A stretch of DNA of 64,000 nucleotides. Origin: Siphonodentalium dalli. Its lineage: Eukaryota; Mollusca; Scaphopoda; Gadilida; Siphonodentaliidae. The stretch spans positions 92,680,707 to 92,744,706 of the forward strand of contig CP136067.1 of the NCBI GenBank assembly GCA_032622095.1, written 5' to 3'. Made by a program: the position numbers and the translations under genes. Under the pieces are notes generated by a model. The model ran no database searches. It was not told where the DNA came from and saw nothing but the letters and a program-made list of their open reading frames with translations. Of the stretch, positions 44,355 to 55,739 are shown one piece after another. Each line of letters begins with the position of its first letter. Positions within the stretch are counted from its first letter, which is position 1.

Positions 44355-44985
44355 ATGACACCGTTGCTATGTCAATATGATAGTGTTGCACTGTCAATGT
44401 TACGGTGCGACTTGTTCGGTGTGATGGTGTGGTTATATAAATGCGATAATGTGGCTCTTACAATGTGATAGTCTGTCATTTTCAATGCGATACTGTAGCT
44501 CTTACTATATGATAGTCTGTCATTTTCAATGCGATAATCTGACAATTACAATATGACGGTCTGTCTCTTTCAATGTGATAGTATGACTTTCACAATGTGA
44601 TAGTCTGTCATTTTCAGTGTGATAATGTCAATCTCAAAATGTGAAAGTCTGTCACTTTCAATAATGTGATACTGGGAATCTTAAAGTTTCATAGACTGTG
44701 ACTTCGAATGTGATAATGTGACTCTTACAATGTAATAGTCTGTCACTTTCAGTGTGATAATGTGACTTTTAAAATGTGATCGTCTGTCACTTTCAATGTG
44801 ACAGCGTGATTCTTACAGTGTGATGTCTGCCACTTTCAATGTGATGTGAACCTTAAAGTGTCATAGCCTCACAGCTTGTCACGTTCAATGTGATAATGTG
44901 ACTCTTACAATATGTTAGTGTTGCTCTTTCAATGTTATGGTGTTGTTCTTTCAATGTGAGAGCGTGGTACTTTCAATGCAATAAG
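44355..44985. repeat. Degenerate ~45-bp array of TGTGATAATGTGAC units
   Basis: CTTTCAATGTGATAATGTGA + CTCTTACAATGTGATAGTCT + GTCA recurs about 13 times with changes. Half-units (CAATGTGATA) of 22-26 bases are visible within, so the unit is itself a dimer. Confidence 0.9.
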
Positions 44986-45365
44986 AAGGAAAAGTACCGA
45001 AATAGTCGGCATTATGGTTTCTTGGATAACATTTCAAATTCCAGTTCCGAACGTGGTGACCGGGTGTCAGTATTTATCCATATCAGACATAACAGGGCTG
45101 AATCCAATTTTAGGATTTATCCATTGTGATAAGATAAATTGCGATATTTTTGCTGCAAAATTGATATCGAATGGCGTTAAGCTAATCATGTCAGGTCTTG
45201 CATACCTCAAAAACTACAAATCGACCTCATGTTATAAGCCAACGTTTATCCATAAGCTCCTATTTGCGCCTTCAAAAACTCAATATACACTATATGTACG
45301 AATTAATACCGACACGACGTATGATCATATGAAGTAAGCTAGTGCAGTATGTCTACTGATGAAGA

Positions 45366-45609
45366 CATGCTCACCATGCTTTGTCAATAGCGTTGAATCT
45401 GGTGTAGACTTTCTCGTCCGTTATCGCTAATAGTTGACCACCATTTGTCGCACAGTCATCCCTAGCTTGGTACCAATCGTGTGATCTCATGCTCACCATG
45501 CTTTGTCAATAGCGTTGAATCTGGTGTAGACTTTCTCGTCCGTTATCGCTAGTAGTTGACCACCATTTGTCGCACAGTCATCCCTAGCTTGGTACCAATC
45601 GTGTGATCT
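45366..45609. repeat. 122-bp perfect-looking tandem duplication
   Basis: CATGCTCACCATGCTTTGTC... is repeated from 45488 with one substitution seen in 122 bases (GCTAATAG/GCTAGTAG). It abuts the exon-like segment at 45617. Confidence 0.95.
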
Positions 45610-45616
45610 CTGCAGG

Positions 45617-45898
45617 CTGATAACCCAGACTTCGTTGTCGCTAATCTCACACCTGAGGAACTTCGCAAGTTCAAAACCTGCAAAGTAGATAAAGGATCAA
45701 CATATCTTAAATGATATGTTTCTGGAGACTTATCTGCCACACTTCTTTGTCGCTAACCTCACGTCTAACTGGCGTTATTTCAAAATGGAATTATCTCAAA
45801 ATCCGGAATTCCAATTGAAACTTGGCACGCGCGATTATTGTGACATATTATGTAAGAGCCATAAACCAACTGGAAATTACAATACCTGTATATCATGA
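45617..45898 (+). CDS. Possible exon pair with FVVANLT motif (unidentified)
   Basis: After an acceptor-like CTCTGCAG the plus strand encodes ADNPDFVVANLTPEELRKFK then TCKVDKGSTYLK and a stop. About 60 bases on, another frame (45716-45898) encodes PHFFVANLTSNWRYFKMELS and continues NPEFQLKLGTRDYCDIL. The two peptides share F-V-A-N-L-T, so they look like two copies of one module, the second frameshifted relative to the first. No family is recognised. They may be remnants of one gene; the donor after the first (GTAGAT) is weak. Confidence 0.25.
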
Positions 45899-47950
45899 CC
45901 AATATTTAAAATATCACTGTGATATTGTACCAAGAACTTCTGTAAACTAGCATTTTTCAAAATTGCAGTTTAAATAAAACCCATTATATCCTATACGAAT
46001 TTTCTTTGATTCAAGTAATTTCATAATCAATTTTATTTAGAAAGACGGCCACCAATAAATAATATGCTATATTTGAGACATGTCATGCCTGGTGATCAAT
46101 AACTAATTGGGTTGGGTGATTAGTATGTGATACATTGTTAAAGTCACATATGATCAACTTGTCAAATTCCCAACCAGAAAATTTGATTGATATGACTTAA
46201 ATGACCGATATGATTCTGTTCTTCGACCGCTGTCGTATTTTGAAAGGATAACAACTAAGCTATCACAGCATGATTAATTTTAATGAGCAATGATTTTGAC
46301 GGGTCACGGTAAACTATTCGGTGATTGGTACAATACCCTTGAACACGAAGTTATTCACGGTAATCGTGCAAGTTTGTTTTTTGTGTGAACAAACTTATGC
46401 TACAGATGTAATTTTACCCGAGTAGCACATATGCGACTTGAAACTGGAAACAATCTAATAGATTATAACAGTTATGCAGCATGCTCATAACATCAGGTAA
46501 TCGAAGACCCATTTTGGAATATTGTAATGCAATCTGCGATCCATGACTATTTCAGTTACTTAGTCATTATTGGACATTCAGAAACGGACTTTCACGGATA
46601 AATGGCACTGTATGATGAACTTTGACGAATAGTTAGATTCCAGTTGACGAATAATTCCACCCAAAACATTTACCACCAACCAATCGGTTTCCTTACTTTA
46701 TGACCAAAAATAGCAAAATGCCCAATATCGGATTTCTGGTCCAATTTTCACGGAATAAACTACCTTGTAGGGTGGTCGTTAACGAATAATATTGTGTTTT
46801 AATTTGAATTTATATAAGTTATTTACACGATATAAAATGATGTCATACAAACATATATGTAAAAAAAAACTAATTTTTTTTTAATAATTATAGTGGCACC
46901 ACAGGTGGGGCACCAATTACTCTCCTTCCACAGCATACCGTATATAGATACAAATATAAATGACATAACATACAAAAATGTCATAACAAAATATCCTCTT
47001 TGCTGTTACAAACATGTATGTTGACATTTCAGTCAGTGTACACATATATCATTAAATAATACATATGTAGGATTGATATCTGGTTCCAGTTCTTGTATTG
47101 AGGGTATCTGGGTTTTATACCATAATTGTTTTATTACCTAATTGAGCTATGGGTTTAACACTTTTGACAACGTACCCCATCCATCCAAACATTTCAACAG
47201 CGTATCGCCTCTCAAAGCATTGATCTTTTATTTATAAGATACACGTTTGACGATATTTTTGATCACGACGTGAATCGTGACAATAAGCAACATCAATATG
47301 GGTAGAGTACATAACATAGGACAATGAAAGGAGGCAGGAAGAAAAATGACAATGTCAGAAAAAAGGGAATCAATAGATGCGGAAAAAAAGACAAATTAAA
47401 AGGATGGGGGATAACCACGCATTTCAGCTGACTTGCGGGACAGTGTATATGTTTAACAAAGATAGATGTGAACGGACTTGTAAATCCGACAAGTTCGGAT
47501 CTAATTGAACCAATACTCATTTCTTATCTGCTCATTTATAGACTTAGCTTTACGCAACATCACCACACCACGATATATGCCACACTGGCTTTTTTCCAAC
47601 AATCATCACAATTGTGTGTTCGTATTTATCTTTAGTTTCGTCGCTTTGAACAACAAATGGCAATATTCGGCGAATACATCAACATATTTCTGGAGACTGA
47701 TGGCCTTTGTAGTTATTCAAAAGCAAGATTGTAGCATCGACATAGTTTAATACTTTAATGTTACTGAGTGGCCGGCACGTGTGTTGTACTCCAATTCTCA
47801 ATTTATTAGTATTATAAGTAACAACTAAATGTTCTCCATCGGATATATTGTCGTATTGTTACATTCAATCGTAGCAGGGAGTGATGTCATTTATTTCCTC
47901 CGATCGTATATATAGCTTTGAGCCGGATATTGATGTAAAAGTGTCGGTAC
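45899..47950. other. No gene recognised
   Basis: Long AT-rich unique stretch with an A-rich patch at 46860-46885. A minus frame at 47293-47520 rich in F, L and P is translated from low-complexity GA-rich DNA and is not supported. Confidence 0.35.
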
Positions 47951-47954
47951 ACTT

Positions 47955-48083
47955 TAATATTATGGACACCGTGTGGAGTTGTGAATATCAGATAATATTT
48001 ACTCACCATCACCTTTTAATCTTATGGACACCGTATGGAGTTGTGAATATCAGATAATATTTTACTCACCATCACCTTTTATA
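47955..48083. repeat. 64-bp tandem duplication
   Basis: TTATGGACACCGTGTGGAGT + TGTGAATATCAGATAATATT + ACTCACCATCACCTTTTA occurs twice in a row with one substitution and one T insertion. Confidence 0.93.
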
Positions 48084-48228
48084 ATGTATGCCACACTGTC
48101 TTCCCCGTGTGTAATTTTCGGGTGCTGCGTTGTCAACGGAAAATCATAGAAATAACAATGTTTTTTTTGCCCTGGTTGAGAATAAATGACACACATCCAT
48201 TTTCATAGCATTGTATGGCACAACATAA

Positions 48229-48381
48229 TTATCCAGACAGTCCTACACATGGACCCTCCTCGAAAAACGATGGTACGTAAGTTCCATACAGTGCCGTGAG
48301 TGACTGATATTTTACGGAAAATGCTTTCCCAACGTCAACAAAGTGAAAAAATGCTAACAAGACATTCACAATAGTTTTCAT
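48229..48381 (-). CDS. Possible signal-peptide exon
   Basis: The ATG at 48381 (minus strand) starts a 50-codon frame: MKTIVNVLLAFFHFVDVGKA, a textbook hydrophobic signal sequence with a small residue at -1, then FSVKYQSLTALYGTYVPSFF and a short tail with one cysteine. The frame continues upstream without a stop, so this ATG is chosen because it gives a signal peptide. GTAGGA near the end (after EGPC) could be a donor; otherwise it is a 30-residue secreted peptide. No TATA box or homologue is recognised. Confidence 0.25.
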   Translation of the reverse strand: MKTIVNVLLAFFHFVDVGKAFSVKYQSLTALYGTYVPSFFEEGPCVGLSG

Positions 48382-48509
48382 TGTTGTACAAGATGATTTT
48401 TCACAACTTATGAGATAGGGATATAAGGCGTTCCCATGCGCATACATCTGAGCACACGACCGCGTTTCACATGCCATGTATCGTGAACCATGACTTGACT
48501 GTAGCTTGT

Positions 48510-48620
48510 AGCCGAATATTTGACAACAAACCAGTTGGTCCTGGGTCATACAAACTCTGCGTCAAATGAGAACTGGTCAAACCAGTTAAAACCAGTTTGC
48601 CCAGGTTCTTATCAGACAGC
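48510..48620. repeat. Cluster of AAACCAGTT words
   Basis: AAACCAGTTGG, AACTGGTC, AAACCAGTT, AAAACCAGTTTG and matching CCTGGGTC/CCAGGTTC words form a small, partly inverted cluster. A short hairpin is possible. Confidence 0.5.
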
Positions 48621-48781
48621 ACACGCGCATATTACAATCAACAACGCGCTTATCGAATCCACGCCAAAGCAAACGACTGCATTTAAAAAAAAAACACCCC
48701 TAACGTGATGTCAATTTCATTATAGACTTCTCCAGGAAGTAAACCAACAATTATATCTAAAAAGAATTCTGGAATATAATA

Positions 48782-49024
48782 ATGTCGCGGATCAATTATT
48801 TTATTCTTACATCTCTGAAGGACTTCTTTATTTCTGTGGAAATACCGGCGGCTGAAGCTATTTGGAGAACGGAAATAGTGTTCTTAATGGAACGACACGA
48901 CTTTGTGGAATATGTATTCAATATACCTGGTGCTCTCAAAATAGAAACAGTGGAGAAGAAGGCATCCATTCCTGTTTTTGTTAGGGAATGTGTTGATCGA
49001 TCTGTTATTCCGGCTGGAGGTTAG
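48782..49024 (+). CDS. Unidentified 80-codon open frame
   Basis: MSRINYFILTSLKDFFISVE, then IPAAEAIWRTEIVFLMERHD and a tail to VIPAGG before a stop. The composition is protein-like and acidic-amphipathic, with an ATG start, but there is no signal peptide, domain or neighbour to support it. It could be an exon or chance. Confidence 0.15.
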   Translation: MSRINYFILTSLKDFFISVEIPAAEAIWRTEIVFLMERHDFVEYVFNIPGALKIETVEKKASIPVFVRECVDRSVIPAGG

Positions 49025-50125
49025 GCGGTTTCAAAACTGGCTTTAAAGTGACTCGTTATCTCGAAACATAACATCTAACCTCCATATCATTAAGGTACCG
49101 GCGACTCGTTTCCGAACACGGTGTCACGAGCCGCGAAGTGAGATTAATATTTGTACTATACTCATCTCGCTGAGCCTCACACGACACCACATCCAGCATC
49201 TAAGTGTCATTTGAAGCTTTAATCATGCTGTCCTTGTGAAACACGTAAATTACTTATTAGAAGCTCGTTACATTGAGGAATGTTCAATGTAACGTCACAG
49301 TGACGCGTGATTGGCGTCATATTCCAACGGCCGGAACAAATGTGCCATGCAATATTGTTCTGATCAATAATTTTAACTAAGTTTAACCATATTAAAAGGT
49401 TTCTGTACGCTAAGTCCGGCCATTTATGCGACCATCTCCTTTTATACTCAGCAGAATATATGCAACAAATGAATGAATTTGAGTCACGGATTAGTGCAAA
49501 ATACAAGTGTGTGCTCTATGAACGATGCAAACAACTTGGTTATTACGATGAAAATTAATTTATAACTGCATCCATTTATTCATTTTCATTAATATGACCA
49601 AACGCAAGCGCAATAACGAACCAAAACTAAACCACTCACATTAGGGTAGCTGCTACTTTATTCGACAGCTAGACTATACATGGCATACACTACTAACATC
49701 GAAGTGACAAATAGTTATACCTTTTAGAGAAGGGTACGGGAACATTTTTACTCAATTTAAGCAATATAGTTCTTGACGCTGCGGCTGATATACTATATGA
49801 AGAAGCGTGTCCATTTCATATGTGTTCATTTCATTCATAAGATGTCACCGTGTCGATTTCAACGAAAATATACGAACAACGTCGTCGTGTAGCTTTCCCC
49901 ATTGACCGAGTTCGCCTGAACCTGCATGACTGTATCTTCTGCTTTGTTCATAAATTTGTGTTTCCCTTCGAATCCTGAAAATAGTATGATATTTATGGAT
50001 TATCACATGTACGTATGTACTATATAGTCTTATGAAAACAATTAATTCCATGTTACATATATGCTATTTCGTTTCGCCCACCTTCTTCACGGTAGATCGG
50101 TAATTTTGTTATGTCAATCTTATTA
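49025..50125. other. No gene recognised
   Basis: Unique sequence. A short inverted pair, AACGAGC..ACATTGAGGAATGTTCAATGT, occurs at about 49262-49293. No exon is supported. Confidence 0.3.
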
Positions 50126-50262
50126 TATTTCACAAGGGTGCAGGACATTTCGGCACCTTGACGTTTCGGCGCCTGGTTTTCTGGACGTTTCGGCACCTAG
50201 GTTTACGGCACTTGGTTGTTTCGGCCCAGGTGCTTGGACGATTCGGCACTTCATCGAAGACG
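50126..50262. repeat. CGTTTCGGCACC minisatellite
   Basis: GACATTTCGGCACCTTGACG, TTTCGGCGCCTGG, GGACGTTTCGGCACCTAGG and GGACGATTCGGCACTT are four to five loose units of about 20-30 bases. Confidence 0.75.
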
Positions 50263-50658
50263 TTCGCCACTTGTTTTGTTTTCTTTTCTTTTCATATATT
50301 ATATTGTCTTTGATGTTGGCAGCATGGACGTGCAGCAGCGGCATTTCCCAATATGAATATCGACAGGCCAAGAGACAACAAACGCCAAACAACTTTACTT
50401 GTTCGTCGTGCCCCAACCTGGTATATTTAAATTGGTTTCGACTTTTCGACCGTGGGTAGGGGTACCCAACCACTTTTGGCGTTTGGCCGCTACACTATTT
50501 ATGTGGTGCAATATTTAGTAATATCGTTATTGATGTCCCTCTTATATATCGCGAATATATCGGATGGTCTGTTTAGAGAGCTTCTCATTTTATGACGTAG
50601 GCGCTATCGACCAATTTGATTCTCACATCGACACGACATTAACAGCCCCTTGATATAA

Positions 50659-51454
50659 CACTCTTATAACTTATGTGTAGAAACGCTTACACATCAAATG
50701 TGTAAACTCGGTTAATACACATAGCAATGTGTAGTTTTACATACAAATACATTGACCAAGGGCCGTTCTACACATAATGTGTATATTTTGTTACACACAA
50801 TTGTGTAAGAACGTAGAGCATGCGCATTGCGGTGCCTTCAGTTTCATAGTATGCTACATGACGGCCATATTGTTTGAGTATATTTTTTGGAATACAATCT
50901 ACAGCGATCGTAGACAATGAATGTAAGTTCAGAATTCCGACTTGTGTGTATAGTATTAATGATATATGAGGATTTATTTGTTAAAACTTTCATGGCGAAT
51001 ACTGCTCTTACATGTAGACTCGTTAAAGATTGTTGTAATACGGTAATACTAATATTATGCAACCACGCCACGACCCTGGTCTGTTCATTTAAAACGAAAA
51101 ATCACACATGACAGAGCAAAATATTACGTACCATTGTACGCCACGAAAGTTTTAACATATAAATCTGCATATGTCATCAATACTATATACTGAACTAGCA
51201 TTCTTGTCTACGATCTACATGTTTAAGAATCTACACAAAATGTGTAAGGGATATGTGTTGATTTTATGCACACCCGTGTGTATAAATGTGTAGAAATTGA
51301 CCCATTTATTGTGTAAACATTCTTAGACAATTTGTGTACGTACATAAAACTACACATATACTACACAAATATGTTTAAGATCCAAAATGAATAACGACTG
51401 TGTAGCAGGGCTACACATTTTGCGTAGAAAACATACACATTAGTCATAAGAGTG
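50659..51454. mobile_element. Element with TIRs and arrays of TACACA/TGTGTA palindromes
   Basis: The left end CACTCTTATAACTTATGTGT and the inverse of the right end CACTCTTATGACTAATGTGT match at 18 of 20 bases. Inside each end lies a cluster of TACACAT, ATGTGTA, TTACACA and TGTGTAA words, many paired as short palindromes. Between the clusters is a unique core (about 50830-51200) starting with GCATGCGCATTGCGG. The length is 796 bp and no transposase was found. Flanks show no convincing duplication beyond AA. It belongs to no family I can name; compare 53196-53644. Confidence 0.65.
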
Positions 51455-52353
51455 AAGGGTCTGGACTTCAAGTGCCTCACTCGGGTGCAGTATGTGAGTA
51501 TATCAGGTATTGATGAACTCTTAATTATCGGTCCAACGAACTTTTCAAATCGACATCACACCACCAGACACTTGATAAAAGTGTCTGGACTTCAAGCTTC
51601 TCCCCTCTTGCAGTGTGTGAGTATCTTAGCAATATCAGTATTGATGACCCTCTGATATATTGCCAACAGACAATGTTGTATGTTCAGAGAGCTATCACAA
51701 TTTGACGTAGCGAATTGACCAGCATAATTGTCACATCGACGCCTCAGCATCAGGATCTTGGTAGAACGGCCACATGTCGATATATGAGTCAACCTTGTGC
51801 ATCTGGAAAAACGCTACGTTAACCCATGCTATTATGAATGGATTCTCCCATTCATTTTATAAAATCATACACTGGAACGATCTATTATTCGTCTGGAAGG
51901 ATGTTCAAGTCTTCATCGAAACCGCAAAGGGAAAGCCAGAATAAATCCTGTCTTCGTATTGGGAAGACAACGGAGGGTAAAATGCAACACATGGAATTAA
52001 CAGTAGCATCAGAGGAACGGCGGGATATATTAATAGAAACAGCAACAAAAACAAATACTGTGAACGGCTTTAAATTCGTTGGTATCAATTTTCGTGGTTC
52101 AGCAATTAATGACTTTTTCGCGAGTTTATAAATTCGTGGGTTCGCCGGTGCTAAATGTCACCTCCAAATCCCCAATAACACAATTAAATCCAACTAACAT
52201 ATAATATATGTATAATAAACAAATTCGAGTCTTTATAGCTTTATAATATGAGACCGCACACATTAAGTGGCAAACAATTTATTTCGGTGACGATATATTG
52301 AGACCGACTGTTATTAGAACCAAATAATATATTGTTATTGTAATAATGATTTA
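51455..52353. other. No gene recognised; small duplication
   Basis: GTGTCTGGACTTCAAG.. (51462 and 51583), ..GCAGT(A/G)TGTGAGTAT and ATATCAGTATTGATGA recur about 120 bases apart. The segment 52086-52150 (TTCGTGG..GTTTATAAATTCGTGG) resembles a decayed dispersed repeat. Overlapping open frames on both strands at 51838-52131 are unsupported. Confidence 0.35.
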
Positions 52354-52520
52354 TATAGAGAGTAATCAATTGGTTTCGAGAATTACGTTTAATAATTCAC
52401 CAGAGGCAAGAGACGTCGGTAAGAAACGAGAGTGTGTTAGCGCACGAGTTTCTTACATAAACGTCTCTCGCCTCGAGTGAATTATTTAACATAATTCTTG
52501 GAACTAATTGATTATTCTAT
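52354..52520. repeat. Foldback element with ~65-bp arms
   Basis: ATAGAGAGTAATCAATTGGT ... CACCAGAGGCAAGAGACGT pairs with ACGTCTCTCGCCTCGAGTG ... AACTAATTGATTATTCTAT. The loop is about 40 bases and contains TAAGAAACGAG..CTCGTTTCTTA-type inner pairing as well, so nearly the whole element folds. Confidence 0.85.
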
Positions 52521-53195
52521 TTATTACACATCTGCATCAATTTGGTTCGCCAAATATGATTAAAACATCCAGAACTAATGTATGAAAGTCTCGACCATCG
52601 AAAATTCAGTCTAGATCAGTAAGCGAGAAGTGACATAATTCACTAGTGACATTACCATTTTTAATAAAAGACTACAATCCGACTACTTTCTTATTTATTA
52701 TGTCAGCAGACATTGTCGAATTCGTTTTGTAAGCAGGTAGTGTTATCTTTACTAACACTATAATAAAGAACGCCTCCCTGGATTTAAGCCACGGTCTATG
52801 GGTTTTATTAAAATTGGTATACGTTTTCAAATTCGATCAATATGCGCCTGTCTTGAAGAATATACATATAAATCGTGTAATTTAAAAAACGTAGATGCAT
52901 TCCTATAATACTAAATAACTGCTTGTTGTTCACATACGCGGACCGTCTATACCACGAGGAATCTTAGATAAGTAATACGTCATCAATAATTTCAAAGTTC
53001 CAACAAAAGTAAGGCAAACGCTCTTTATTGTCTCAATTATCAGGATTGTTTTACTGAACAATGAACGCTATTTATTGTTCATGCGCAATGCGAAGATGTA
53101 CAATGCTGTATCGCTTAGTAAGCACTTCGTAACATGCCACATTGTTAAATTTGCCGTCGGCCATTTTTCGTAATTTCGAGTGCCTTGTATCTGGG
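52521..53195. other. No gene recognised
   Basis: Unique AT-rich sequence with a short palindrome TGAACAAT..ATTGTTCA (53054-53081). CATGCGCAATGCG at 53080 resembles the core start of the 50659 element, so the 53196 element may begin in this stretch, possibly near 53019. Confidence 0.3.
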
Positions 53196-53644
53196 CAGGT
53201 TCTCCACATAGTACCTATATATTTTGTTCTTTGAAGTACCAAATTGCTAGGTAATATGCATAGTACTTAAATATTTCAGATTACCTGTCTTGATATTTGG
53301 TACTTCAGATAATATAATGGGCGTGTCAAGAAAGCGTGTGCGTTTATTTCTTGGCACTTCATATCGTGTGCGTCATGATATCGGTGACATAAAGACGGGT
53401 GGGTATTATATGCATAATGTCTGGATAGGTACTCCACAGAACCTAAATATAGGTACTCCAGAGAACCAAATTATTGACACTCCACAAAACCTAAATATAT
53501 GTACTCAAGAGAACCTATATATAGGAACTTCAGAATACATAAATATTTGGTAGGTACTCTAGAGTACCAACAATTAGGTACTCCCCCTGTGACAAAGCTT
53601 AGTACCTACGTAGGTACTCCAGAGTACCTATTGTTTTAAGAGTG
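53196..53644. mobile_element. Array of GGTACTCCAGAGTACC palindromes, probable MITE end
   Basis: The palindrome TAGGTACTCCAGAGTACCTA and decayed forms (GGTACTCCACAGAACCTAAA, AGGTACTCCAGAGAACC, GTACTCAAGAGAACCTATAT, GGTACTCTAGAGTACC) occur at least eight times, ending at TTTTAAGAGTG (53634-53644). That ending matches the CATAAGAGTG right terminus of the 50659 element, so the two seem to share a layout with different palindrome words. The left boundary is not certain. There is no coding. Confidence 0.6.
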
Positions 53645-55739
53645 CATGTTGCTCAGCTTTGTAGCTATCATGTTGGCTTCAAGTAACTTTAAGCTAACAT
53701 CAAACAATTACACAACAGATGTACATGATTATGAAGCATTTTGGACTTATTCCAATTTCAGAGTATGTCAATACCCGTTGATTGTTGATTGTTGATCAAC
53801 GCGTAATGGCATACTCAAAACGCAGTAGGCATACACTAAACCCGAGTCAATGTTACAGTGGCAGAAATACAAATATAACTAAATTATCTAACATAACCTT
53901 TACAAATGTGATATGCACATAACAACAATAGAACATTATAACATAAGTCTAACAGATAACAACTTGACCCCAGGCCAAAACATCACAGGAGCGAGAACAA
54001 AATCTTGCAACTGTCTGGCTGAGTACACAAAACACCACTTCCTAAAGTTGGCTTCATAAAGCACTGCAATGTAAATACCATTGCCTATTCAGTACCATTC
54101 AGTTATAATACATGTATATTTTATCAACAAACATAAATGTCAGGTGCCATATAGGATACGTGTAAATAATAATAAACGTATGTAAAACCACCAAGAAGCA
54201 TCAGCCTGGACCACGAAGACAAATTTTGCAAAATAGATTGATGTTGTTCGTATTTACATTTTTAATAACTCTCAATGCGATTTTTAATGTTGAAAGCGTT
54301 GTTGATACATTACGCAGCATTATTTATGTGCATCTTTTATTAGTCGAATATTGAAGTCATAGATTATAAACGGTCGACGTTGGTTGGTTGGTGTTACATG
54401 AGTTGTGCTGCGTCCAAAGTTACACTCGTTGTTTTCCACAGATGATTCGCGTTGTAATACATTTTGTGGGATTGGGTCCCTTCACAGATGGTGATGAGCG
54501 AGATTTCACTAAACACACATGGGATCAAACTTTGTAAATTTATTTCATTTCGGGTGAAACTGGGTGGCAATTTTTAAATGTGCACTTGATAACGCGTAGT
54601 AAATCACCAGGTTTCCACATATATATCTTTGTCAAAAACAATGCGGTTTACAATTCGTACGCTGACCACATCTTCATTATCAGCAGACACATATCTCACC
54701 CGGCTATATTATGCATGTTTTATGTCGTCAACAATGAACACCCCCAGAGACACTTCCCTTATAGCCGTAAGTTAATCCCATATAGACAAGTATATCTTGA
54801 ACTATGATATACTTGTAACATAGGCAATTAATATGTTTTATTATTAATATGTATGCACTAGCGTTTATTCGTTCATTTGCAGTTGCGCGCGATCATCTAG
54901 CATTACACTCTCACTATGGTCTCTTGTTTAGTCCAAACTATCCTCGCATCTAATTTTTACAACTTTGGCCCAATATTGTGTCAATGCGCAGTCAACCCAA
55001 ATTCAGAAAGAGTCAGACTTGCGGCGAGTTTCAGACGACATCTTGAAAATATGATCGTATAGCATTGTATAAATAGTTGATGTATTGATAGCTTGAGATG
55101 TTTCTATGGAAGACTTTATGTAGTTTATGTGTGACTTTGGTTTAATCAGTCGGGTGATTTTTGTACATGTATATTTTACCCATTTTGTACAATTGTAAGA
55201 TGTCATCATTTTCCCGACATCGTCCTGTTACTATTTTCTAGTTTAATAATACCTCAGTCCCTTTAAATGTAAAAGTATTGTATTAATCTATATATGTAGT
55301 TCAAAGCTATATATAATTAAGCTCTCTTTTTCTGAGCTATGGTTAGATTTATTTCATAATATTTCAGTAAGGTCTTACTTGTCCCTTCTAAGTTGTAATA
55401 CGCATGCAGGCATGTATACATGTAGGCATTTGGTATTGCTAATTCTGTATTTACAGATCTACTACATATATATATGTACGTGACCTGATACGAATTACTC
55501 ACATAAAGACATAGATGTCCTTCATATGTTACAAGATGATTGTGTACAATGTGGCCACTTGTATGTCATGATGTTATGTTGTCTAAGATGGAATAAATGT
55601 TATCAGGGACTATATCTGGTGAGATCTTTCCTTTATATCTCCCCGTCCAACTTATGCATCACTTATGGTGATATCAGAAACTGTTGTAGTTTGGAAATTT
55701 AATCAGCTCGTTCAATCACCCACTACCTCTTGTGTATTC
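53645..55739. other. No gene recognised
   Basis: Long AT-rich unique stretch rich in ACATGTA words. No exon, RNA gene or array is supported. Confidence 0.35.

Noticed and set aside
54580-54807. 75-codon plus frame
   Set aside because: ORF length is expected by chance here. No motif, signal peptide or splice support was found.
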